From: Acanthamoeba castellanii str. Neff
Taxonomy: Eukaryota; Discosea; Longamoebia; Acanthamoebidae
Direction of reading: 5' to 3'
Assembly (NCBI RefSeq): GCF_000313135.1
Contig: NW_004457532.1
Location: 412,719 to 476,718, forward strand
DNA length: 64,000 nucleotides
Each line of letters starts with the position of its first letter. Position 1 is the first letter of the stretch. Positions 48,801 through 58,800 of this stretch are shown piece after piece. The position numbers and the translations under genes were made by a program. The notes under the pieces are model-generated. The model did not search any database. It saw only the letters and a list, made by a program, of their open reading frames with translations, and was not told the origin of the DNA.

Positions 48801-49933
48801 TCGTCTTCCGGTCCCTCCGCCTGGCCGCCGTGCTCCAGGCCAACGCCAGCAGCGACGACGAGTGGAACAAGGTCGGCAAGCGCGTGTTCAAGTTCGCTCA
48901 CGAGACGGTCACGGCCCTCGCGCGGACGGACTACAAGCAGCTGGCCATGCGCCTATATCTCCAGTGCGCCGAAGCCGCCTCCCGGGCCGGATTCGAAACC
49001 ATCGCATACGAGTTCCTTACACAGGTAAACCACACGACACACACGCCACACGTGAAGCTTACTTGACGTCTTCGCTCATCGTTCTTTTTTCCACCCAATG
49101 CCAGGTTTACGAAATCTACGAGAGCGAAGTCGCCGAATCGAAGGCCCAGTTCCGAGCCATGACCGAAATCATCGGTACGGCCTGCCTCTGGCCTCTGCGC
49201 GCGCAGTGGGCGGTGGGTTGCTGATCAATGGTCCTCCGTTGCATCCCCCACCCCACCCCACGTGCAGGCACGCTGCAGACGATGCGGGTATTCGGGGAGG
49301 AGAACTACGACACCCTGTCCACCAAGACCGCCGTGCACTCCGCCAAGCTGTTGAAGAAGCACGACCAGTGTCGCGCTGTCTACATGTGCTCCCACCTCTT
49401 CTGGAAACCCGACGCTGAGGTAGATGTCATGCCAGACCACCCAACACCCCGCGCGCACGACCATCCGTGTACTCATAACATTATGCGTGTGTGCAGGGTG
49501 AGGGCTTCAAGGAGGGCAAGCGCGTGTTGGAGTGCCTCCAAAAGTCGCTGCGCATTGCCGATGCCTGCATGGACTCCTCCATGAACGTGAAGCTCTTCGT
49601 CGAGATCCTGAACGAGTATCTGTACTATTTCGAGGCCAAGAACGAAGCGGTGCGTCTTCTCTCTTTCGCTCCCCTCGCCTCCGCTTTGGTCTTCATGCGG
49701 ACTCACCCGTGGGCTCGCTCTCTGTGGTGCAGGTGGCCCCGAAGTACCTGACCGGTCTCATTGCGCTGATCAAGACCAACCTGGGCAACATGGAGGCCGG
49801 AGAGGCCGGCGCTGACGGCAACTCTGCGGAGAAGGCCGAGCAGGTGAACACCTTCTACAACAACACCCTCAACCACATCAAGCTCAAGAAGAAGAACGCC
49901 AACGGCCTCGCCTACGGTGACATCGACCTCTAA
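45898..49933 (+). CDS. VPS35: Vacuolar protein sorting-associated protein 35 (retromer)
   Basis: VPS35 is the alpha-solenoid backbone of retromer, which recycles cargo from endosomes. The only fitting start is the ATG at 45898-45900, directly followed by GTAATC; the next exon starts at 46020 with [12 protein letters not shown], so the first coding exon is a bare start codon. Landmarks are [47 protein letters not shown]-type helices and the VPS26-binding motif PRLYLL split by an intron (NILPRL / [17 protein letters not shown]). [40 protein letters not shown]-type segments and the C-terminal repeats with [31 protein letters not shown] and [15 protein letters not shown] also occur. It ends GLAYGDIDL. 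About 16 exons. Confidence 0.96.
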
Positions 49934-50104
49934 TCCTGTCGGCCCCGGCCAAGTCCATCACCACCCAACTCGCCCAGTTTTCGTTCTCATAAACCAACAT
50001 CTGCACTCCAACGCAATGCTGCGCAGTTTTAATCTTTTATTCGACAACTCGCACCTTCATCTTTTGTGTTGCGTGAAGATGATGTTGTGCTCAGTGCTCA
50101 GCAC
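49934..50104. terminator. Convergent 3' ends of VPS35 and small minus gene
   Basis: 171 bp spacer. A minus-strand AATAAA lies at 50036-50041, 64 bp after the minus gene stop. Confidence 0.5.
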
Positions 50105-50398
50105 TTACTGGGCGCTGGGTCGCGCGGGCTGGTGGTTGTTTTCGGCGGAGGGCAAACGGGCGGGCTGGCCCGGGGCCTCGTCGCTTCGCTTGCCCTGTGG
50201 GGGCGCGGGCGTAGTGCTCAGCATGGTCGCCCGATCCCGGGCGTTTTTCTCTTCGAGGGCCTTGACCCGACGCGCCGCCTCCAGCTCGGCCTGGATGTGG
50301 GCCTCGGACACGAACGAGCGCCGCGCCCAGAGCGGAAGGGCGGCGGTCGAGTTCTTCGCGACGAGGAACTGGCTTCGGAGGCCAACTGCTCGCTGCAT
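50105..50398 (-). CDS. Small protein with probable mitochondrial presequence
   Basis: A 97-residue frame starts at 50398 with MQRAVGLRSQFLVAKNSTAA followed by LPLWARRSFVSEA. It is rich in Arg, Ala and Ser with no acidic residue for about 30 positions, and ARRSFVS resembles a presequence cleavage site. A short charged helix (AELEAARRVKALEEKNARDR) and a Pro-rich tail follow. No family is recognised. A minus-strand AATAAA 64 bp past the stop supports a transcribed gene. The frame stays open upstream to about 50530 without an ATG, and an AG there could be the acceptor of a 5' UTR intron. It could also be a longer protein whose start lies in an upstream exon. Confidence 0.5.
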   Translation of the reverse strand: MQRAVGLRSQFLVAKNSTAALPLWARRSFVSEAHIQAELEAARRVKALEEKNARDRATMLSTTPAPPQGKRSDEAPGQPARLPSAENNHQPARPSAQ

Positions 50399-50655
50399 AC
50401 TTCGCTGTGCTTCTTGTTCTGATGTGTACGCCTGCGGTGGTGCAGAAGTGATGTCGGCCGATTGCAATCTGGGTCGAGCAGACTGGGTTCCTCGCACCGT
50501 TCCAGCCTGAGTGCAACCAGCAGAAGCCACTAAGAAAATTGCCTGAAACTCAGCATTTTATTGTGCACCTTTATTGCACGATCAACCGGCCACCTTAAAC
50601 CAGGGCAACGAGCTAGAACGTAACTTGCAAGAACGACGAAAGCGAAGAAGCACTA

Positions 50656-53370
50656 ATGGGAGGAGGCAGACGTCAGAAAGGGGCGGCGGGTGCTGTGCCG
50701 GCGGTGGTCCAGCAGCGTCGTCAGCCGAGGCAAAACGTACACGGAGGACAGAAGAAGCAAAGGGAAGGGCGGCACGTTGCTGACGTGAGCCCGCAGTTCG
50801 CCACCCACGAGGGCGACCAGGCCCAAGGCCCGAGTGCATGGCGTACCTTCTTCGCCCAAACCGATCCACGACGCCAAAAGGTACCCACCGCCATTTATCT
50901 TAAAAACTTAATTACTTATTTATTTCTCAACAACTTTATTTATTTGTATTTTAAAATACAAATAAATACGAGAGTAATTCATTAATTAAGTTTATTGTTG
51001 CGTGGGCCAGGTGATGGTGGGCCGCCTGACGCGGGCCCTGCTCACGCAACCGTTCGAGTGGCTGACGGCCGCCGACAACGATGTCTCCACCACGACGGCG
51101 GACGAGAGGGTGGGCGAGCTGACGGCGTGGGTCAAGGCGCGCCTGCGCCCCACCCTCCGCCGCTCCCCGCCCTCACTGCAGCACCACCCCTGCAGCGATC
51201 CATCGTCATCGTCGGACGAAGAGGCGAGCGGCCGCGATGACGATGACGACGATGACGACGACGATGCCGATGACGACGACAACGCTGACGATGACGACGA
51301 AGAGGAAGATGTCAAGCGGGCGGCGAACGAGCGGAAGAGGAATAAGAAGAGGAAGCAGAAGGCTGTCGATGTCGAGTGGGAGGTGCAGATGAAGTCGGTG
51401 CAGCTGGTGGCCGCGCTCGGCGTGATCTGCGGCAAGAACCTCCCGCGGCGCTTCATCGCCGACGCCCCGCTGCCCGCGACCACCACGTCCAGCCCCGCGC
51501 AGCGCAGCGCCAGCGCGTCGCAGCCCGTCAGGACCACCGTGACGGCGGCCGGCAGCAGCAGGACGAAGGCGCGCGCCGCCTACGCCGAGCCCGCCGACGC
51601 GGAGGGCGCGCTGAGCGACCTGCTCATGGACGTGATCCGCACGGTGAACGACGTTGAGAGGAACAACACGGACTCGGCGGAGGAGGGGAAGGAGGAGGAG
51701 GCGAGGGAGAGGCGGAGCGCGCTGCGGGTGGAGGCGCTGGAGGCGCTGGCCGTGGTGTGCTTCATCTTGGATGATGCGCGCATCACGAGCGACGTGTGTC
51801 GGTTCGTGGCCGAGTGCTATCTGCGGAGCGACGGTGCGCGCGGCGATGGGGCCGAGGTCGATGAGCTCTGGGCGGCCTACGGCGCGCATGACTCGAGAGA
51901 GGAGAACAGCAGCGACGAAGACAGTGACGACGACAGCGACAGCGAAGAGAAAAGCGAAAGCGAAAGCGAAGAGACAGAGAATGAGCCATCCGGCGATGAA
52001 GCGGAGGACGAAAGCGACAGCGAAGAGAAACCCGAGGGGAGGCGACACACAAGCCGACGCAGCCGGGCGATTCCAGCGATCGATGCGGCCGAACTGGCGG
52101 AGGCGCTGCGCGTGTGGACCTTCCTGCTGAGCCTTCTGCCGCAGAACGAGCTCGTGTGCGAGCTGGTCGGACCGCACAAGCGCGTGCTCGTCGAATTGGT
52201 CTTGCTCGACACCGATCCCAGCACCGACATCACCGGTAACACCGCACACACCGCACACTGCACACCGCACACATGCGCTGACCTCAGCTCTTTTTTTTCT
52301 TTCCAGCGTCGTCGGAAGTGCGAATGCACGCGGCCGTCGTGCTTACTGTCCTCGCTCTCAGCTCTGGTGATGATGATGCAGACGAAGATGAAGAAGATGA
52401 TGAGCAACATTCGCTTGACAGCGACGTCATGACGAACGGCGACAAGCACCGCCTGGTGGCGATGTGCATGGAAAAGGCGCGGGCGAGAGCAGGCGAGCGG
52501 GTGCGCGGACGCGAACGGAGGCTGAGCCAAAAGCGCGAGCGGGCCTGGTTCCGCGGCCTCGCCGCCCAACTGGTCGACAGTCTCACCACCTCGGCCGCCG
52601 CCGTCGCGGGCTCTGCCGCCGGCATCGCAACGGCCACGGCGCGCAAGGCCAAGCGAGACGAGAGCGGATGCGAGGACTACTTTCATCGACAGAAGCAGCA
52701 CGCATCGAAGTCGGCGGCGGGGACGCCGGGTCCGCGCAAGGTGGAGACTCACGTCATCTTCAAGACGCAGCACCCGTATTACTACTCGACCATCAGCGAG
52801 CGAGGGCCGATCCACCTTAACCAGCTCGACGGGTGGCGCTGGCGCCATGTGCTGAGCTTCCTGCAGCGCTACTTCGGCTCCCAATTCTGGCCCATGTTCA
52901 AGGCACGCTTCTGCGATCAGGCTTACGCCCGCCTTATGCGAATAACTGACTGACCTCACACACACACGCGCGATACACACGACACACGACACGCACCTGT
53001 GCAAACAGGCGCATCAGCAGGTGCGGGAGGCTACGAAGCTCCTGCCGGCGGGGAGCTGCGGCGCAGATACTGCCTGGCAGCACCTGCTGCTCGGTCAAAT
53101 CCAGCTGCTCAAGACCAACAAGGCCACCCTGAAAGGCCAGAAGACGCAGACCAAACGGTAAACGTGGCTCCTGCAGCACTTCGAGTGTGCAGTGGTTTGA
53201 CGACAGAGCGTGTGCGCAGGTACCGCCGGCTCACCCAACGGAATCAGTTGGGCGAAGACCAGTACCGCCAGGACAAGCGCGGGTATGTCCAGCATCAGTC
53301 GCTCACCCGGTGGAAGAAGAGCATCACCAGTGAGTGGCAGGCCACCAGCAACGCCTACTTCGCCTGGTAG
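50656..53370 (+). CDS. IFRD (interferon-related developmental regulator)-like protein
   Basis: Exons 50656-50880, 51011-52235, 52307-52902, 53009-53157 and 53220-53370 join in frame to 781 residues. HEAT-like helical segments (MKSVQLVAALGVICGKNL, LRVEALEALAVVCFILDDAR, LAEALRVWTFLLSLLPQNEL, SSEVRMHAAVVLTVLALSSG) alternate with Asp-rich (from 51236) and Ser/Glu/Asp-rich (from 51896) low-complexity tracts. The segment IHLNQLDGWRWRHVLSFLQR fits the IFRD C-terminal domain, and the last exons (LLKTNKATLKGQKTQTKRYR) resemble the basic IFRD tail. The join at 52902 needs a GC-AG intron (AAG then GCACGC); without it the protein ends at 52953 with RITD. IFRD proteins are transcriptional or translational co-regulators. 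Family assignment is moderate. Confidence 0.6.
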
Positions 53371-53442
53371 GCCAACCGGTGGTGTTCTTTTTTTCCCCTT
53401 TGGCCTTGTCCACAGAAAACGATCGTTAATCTGCAGACGTCG

Positions 53443-55503
53443 ATGATGGAGGGAGGATCTTCGATTGGGGCCTCGTCGGGTACTCTTCCGGTTGGTGAGA
53501 GCATGACAGGGGTGGAGTCCACGGCCACTACAGAGGTGATCTTAACCCAGGCGCAAGCAACGGCCCTGGTACGCGTTTACTCGATTAATCTCAGAGGTTT
53601 GATTGATTTGATTGATTTGGTTGTGTTGAATCACTGCGCATGTGCAGATCATGGAAGTTGTGCGCTATGGAGGCAAGGTGGAGGTACGATTGCGCATCAA
53701 TCTGTGATATATTGGGGGGGGGGTAGAGATTGCACAATGGGCAAGCCGCCAAATTGCCTCCACTTCGGCGTGTGCATCAGGTTGAGCGGCACGGCCTATG
53801 GCGGGAGGTCGCCGCCACGGTCGGGCTTCCGTACCACAGCGACGCTGACGTAGAACGACTGCTGACGCAAGCCTCCACGCTGCGAGGGGCCGCCGGACCC
53901 ACATGGGAAGAAAGGGAGCGGGAGCGACAGAAGCCCAAGAAGGAACCAACAGCACTGGTGGCGGCGGTCACCGCCCCGCCGGCCGCGGCTCTCCCGACCC
54001 CAGTCTCGATCCCGGTCGCCGTCGCAGAGAGCATAAGCAACGAGAGCGGCGGCGAGCAGCCGGCGGCTCGTGTTGAGGCGCCGGCGAGCGTAGTCACAAC
54101 AGAAGCGACGGACGGCACAGAGCCAGCGAGCAGGAACGCTGTTGTTGCGACACCCGCGGCGGAGACGACGACGGCACCCGTCGCCTTGGCAGTTGTTCCC
54201 ACCGAGACCATCGACGGTGGCGGCCAGACGAGCAAGACGACGGCCAAGGGGAAGGAGAAGGGAAACAACAAGACTGACACCGCGGCTGCGGCCGAGGCCG
54301 AGGCCGAAGAGGCCGGTGGCAACAACGCCAAGGAGAAGAAGCGAAAGAAGAAGAAAAAGGACGGCAAGGGCGCTGAGAGTGCTGAACCGGTACAGCGCGA
54401 CTCGTCGCGGCAACGTGATGCGCCAGCTACCTAACATCGCGTCGTGTGCCGTGCTGTACAATGCAGGAGGAAAAGGGGGACGTGTTCACGGTGGAGAAGA
54501 TCGTGGGCAAGAGGAAGCGAAGGGTATCGTGCTGCACCCAAGTGTGTGTGTGTGTGTGTGTGTAGCGAGCTCACCACGACTTGGTCACTTGGTGCTCACG
54601 CTGTGCGCTTCTCGTGCTTCTCGTGATTTTTGTGCGCACGTCACAACACAGGGCAAAGTGGAGTACCTCATAAAGTGGGAGGGATATCCGGAGGCCTCAA
54701 ACACCTGGGAGAAGCAGGAAGACGTGTTTTGCACCGGTGAGCAGAGCACCCACCACTCCCGAGATAGGGAGGCAATCAGGACTAACACTGCAGCTGCACC
54801 ACCGATCACTCACTCTCTCTCCCTCTCTCTCCAGAGCTCATTCAGGCGTTCGAGGCCGATCTGCAGGCGAGGTCCGCGAAGCGCAAGCGGAAGTCGACGG
54901 GCGACGCCAAGCCCACCACCGCGGGAGGGGAAACAGAGAAGCCGCAGACAACGTCGGCTTCTTCGGTGTCCACCGCCGATGACGACGAGCTTCTGAACCA
55001 ACCGAACACAGATGGAATGGACCTGCAGGACACAAGCGAGGGCATCGGTAGCCCAAAGGTAACAACAGATCCACCCACTTTAAGGGAGTGCCCTTTCTCT
55101 TTCCTTTTCTCACCAACGGGTTCATGACTGTGGCGTCTCTTCTTCTTCTTCAGGCTAAGAGGCCCAGGACGAGTACCGCGTCCGACACGAAGACTACTAC
55201 CGAAGCAACCGAGGCCAAGGTGGGCTTTGACTTTGGCGACGAGCTCGAGAACATCCTGGGCATACAACGATCCAAGGACGGCTTTCTCTGCGCTTACGTC
55301 TCTTGGTACGCCGTCACCCGCACCTTCACCTCCTTCATCTTCATCGCCAAAACGGCCTTCCTCACCATTTCCATGGTATCATCATGCCCAGGCTGGGGAA
55401 GGACGATTGCTCCTACGTGCCCACGCAATTGATCGCCCTCAAGTCGCCACAAAAGCTCATCGCCTTCTACGAGTCGCACATCCAGTTCGACACCAGGCAG
55501 TAG
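53443..55503 (+). CDS. HP1-like chromodomain/chromoshadow protein with ARID-like segment
   Basis: Eight exons (53443-53568, 53648-53683, 53781-54389, 54467-54523, 54652-54736, 54835-55058, 55154-55305, 55392-55503) join to 466 residues. Residues about 35-75 (IMEVVRYGGKVEVERHGLWR, EVAATVGLPYHSDADVE) resemble the second half of an ARID DNA-binding domain. A long Ala/Thr/Glu linker with a Lys cluster (KEKKRKKKKKDGKG) follows. At about 260-305 is a chromodomain (FTVEKIVGKRKRR, GKVEYLIKWEGYPEASNTWE) with aromatic-cage-type residues. At about 405-462 is a chromoshadow domain (VGFDFGDELENILGIQRSKD, LIALKSPQKLIAFYESHIQF). It probably binds methylated H3K9 and dimerises in heterochromatin. Confidence 0.82.
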
Positions 55504-55834
55504 TGGCATCCTCGTGTCGTGTCGTGTTCGCCACACAGCACAGCACGTATGTCGACAGCATTTCCCACATACCCCAAATAGTTGCGTGGCCGTTGCCAAG
55601 GAGCTTTTGTTGTCGACAAACAAATTAATATCCTGCCCGGCGACTTGCCTGGCTACACGTCTTGTTGGCCTTGCGTGTCTTCTGCGGAGAGAAAGAAACA
55701 TACCGCGACAGAGCCGCACGGACTCTAAGACACACCATCTCCTGATTCGATCTTGTGGAAGAGAGAGATTAGATTGAAGCCGAGGAGCGTAGGATTGAGT
55801 GAGTCTTGTTTCAACCACAGATCTGAAAGCGAAG
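55504..55834. promoter_or_regulatory. Intergenic region / myosin promoter and 5' UTR
   Basis: 331 bp between head-to-tail genes. An acceptor-like CAG at about 55818-55820 precedes the myosin start, so a 5' UTR intron is possible. No coding signal. Confidence 0.45.
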
Positions 55835-58800
55835 ATGGAGAACATCACGGCGGGAAATGAGGCGCAGGGCATCGAGGACATGATCCACCTGGACACCATG
55901 AGCGAGGAGACCATCCTCAAGAACCTTGGTGTTCGCTACAGCCGCGACCAGATCTACGTACGCTCAAAAACAACAAAATCTCCTCGCCAACGCGCCTTTC
56001 GGTCTCTTCTTATATTCTTTTTTAAAAATTATTTCTCTTTTTATTCGCCTCACTTCGCACGGCTCGTGTCGTCTAAAGAATTAAAATGAATAAGGGCCTT
56101 ATTGTTATTAGGCTAATAATTGAGGTATATTATTTGTGGTTGGCACTCGTTATTTTTCTTGAATTTATTTATTTATTTGTATTTATTTATTCTTCTTGTA
56201 GACCTACACTGGCGCTATCCTGGTTTCCGTCAACCCCTACCAAGCCCTCGTACGCCTCCCCCCAACCTACGCCACAAATACACGACACGACACGACACGC
56301 ACCGCACGCACCGCCCAGCACGCACGCACGCACCACTCACACGGCACACACGCGGCCTGCAGCCTATCTACACAGCGGAGGTGGCCAAGCGCTACAACAA
56401 CAAGCCGCTGGGCGATGTGGAACCGCACATCTTCGCCATCGCCGACGTGGCCTACCAGACGATGATGGAGGACGGCGGCAACCGGTCGGTCATCATCAGC
56501 GGCGAGTCCGGCGCCGGCAAGACCGAGGCCACCAAGCTGCTCCTACAGTACCTGGCCCTCAAGACTTCGGGCGTCAACAAGGCCCACAGCGCGCCCGAGA
56601 CCGCCAACAAGAAGAAGTCACTCATCGAGCAGCTCATCCTCGAATCGTCACCCATCCTCGAGGCCTTCGGTAACGCCAAGACGGTGCGTGTGCGTGTGCG
56701 TGTGCGTGTGCGTGTGCGTGTGCGTGTGCGTGTGCGTGTGCGTGTGCGTGTGCGTGTGCGTGTGCGTGTGCGTGTGCGTGTGCGTGTGCGTGTGCGTGTG
56801 CGTGTGCGTGTGCGTGTCTCATCACTGCTCGTCGTCACTCTACTTTCCGCAGGTGAGGAACGACAACTCGTCTCGATTCGGCAAGTACATGAAGATCGAT
56901 TTCGACCCGCGCGGCTCGATCGCCGGCGCCAAGATCGAGAACTGTGCGCACCTCTTCTTTTCCCCTGCCCACTTTCTCTCTCTCTCTCTCGAGAATACAA
57001 CACAGCTTGAGTCGAAACTCAAAGCGTCTCAATCTCAATTCGCAACACAGATCTGTTGGAGAAGTCGCGTATCGTGTACCAGGCGCAGGACGAGCGTAAC
57101 TACCACATCTTCTACCAGTTCTGCGCCGGCCTGTCGCCCGAGGAGAAAGGTTCCTTTTCCTGTCGCGCTTCGTTCTTAAATCGTTCGCTTCGTTTTTTAA
57201 AATCAATTTTCGAACTGATCCGTCTCGCCCCCCCAGAGCGATACAAGATCGGAGCGGCGACGGACTTCCACTACATCAACCAAAGCGGCTGTCACACCAT
57301 CCCTCACGTCGACGATGCCAACGACTTTTCCGAGTAAGCACCCGCCACCGCCATCGCTGCCTCGTCCGCCGTCCTTCGGGCGCGTTTTCTTCTTGCTGAC
57401 CCCCTCTCCATCGTTCAGGGTGCGCAATGCGTTGTCGGTGCTGGGCATCGGACCCGAGGAGGACATCTGGGCCGTGGTCGCGGCAGTGTTGCACATGGGC
57501 AACATCCGCTTCGCCCCGCAGGGCGACGGCTCGACCGTCGTCAACACCGACTGTACGCTTTATTTTAACTCCGATACCAGCATGGTCAAGCAAAACCTTA
57601 AGTGAACGCACGCTCATGGTGTGTGTCGTGTCGTGTTGTTGTGTGTGTGTGTGTGTGTGTGTCGTGTTCACTAGCGCTTCAACATGTGGCGACCAACCTG
57701 GGCGTGTCGGCCGAGAAGCTCGCCGAGTCGATGACCGTCCGGTACAACAAGATCCGTAACGAGGTGTTCAGGGTGCCGCTCAAGCCCGAGGAGGCCGCCG
57801 ACGTGCGAGACGCCATCGCCAAGGCCCTCTACGGCCGTCAGTTCAATTGGCTGGTCGAGCGCATCAACCGCTCCATCTCCAAGTCGGCCTCGACCAACGC
57901 CCGCTCCTTCATCGGCGTGCTCGACATCTTCGGCTTTGAGAACTTCACGGTTCGTTCTTTCTTAATTGGTTTGCGCATTTCCATCGAAACTCGTGTGCTG
58001 ACCTCACGTGCGTCACGTGTTGGTTTTGTGTGCAATGATGCGAGTCTAGGTCAACAGCTTCGAGCAGTTGTGCATCAACTACGCCAACGAGAAGCTGCAA
58101 CAACAGTTCAACCAGCACATCTTCAAGCAGGAGCAGGAGGAGTACGAACGCGAAAAGTGCGTTTTTCCCCCCGTAGCCCACTCGTCTTATATTTCCACCC
58201 AGTGTACTGGCAAGGCCACTAACATGTTATGTTTGACACCACATTATTTCAGGATCTCGTGGGAGACCATTTCGTTCAACGACAACCAGGGCTGTATCGA
58301 TCTGATCGAGAAGCCGCTCGGCGTCCTCTCGCTCCTCGACGAGGAGTGCTTCTTCCCCAAGGTGCGCACCACCTGCTGATCTACAGCACAGGCAAGCGCA
58401 TCGCGTCGCGAACCTACGTCGGCCTCAATTCGTGTGCGAATGTCAATGTTTCAGGGCTCGGATGGCACGTTCCTGGAGAAGCTCAACAAGGCGCACGAGA
58501 AGCACACCTACTACGAGAAGCCCAAGACCCGCGGCGACAAGTTCGTGATCCGGCACTACGCCGGCGACGTCGCCTACTCCACCAAGAGCTTCCTCGGTAC
58601 CATGTCACCCTCCACCACGCTGGCGCACGGAATGAAAAGAATGCTGACGTCATGTGCATGACAGACAAGAACCGCGATACGATCCCGGAGTCGGCGTCGG
58701 CGCTGCTGGCGGGCGCGTCGATCGCCCATGTGGCCCAGCTGTTCCCCGAGGGCATGCCGGCGGCCCAGGCCCAGGCGGCGCAGGGCGGCCGCGGCGGCAA

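Noticed and set aside
51206..52270. 354-codon minus-strand frame over the IFRD-like gene
   Set aside because: Antisense shadow of an acidic, GC-rich exon, dominated by Val/Ala/Arg/Leu. The plus frame joins with its neighbours through good splice sites.
53220..53460. Joining the IFRD-like gene to the HP1-like gene through the GTGAGT near 53330
   Set aside because: The splice phases do not fit the MMEGG frame and lead to a stop, so two genes are preferred.
56688..56816. Val-Arg, Cys-Val and Ala-His repeat proteins in the hexanucleotide array
   Set aside because: These are translations of a simple repeat. The myosin alignment shows that the array is intronic in the main transcript.
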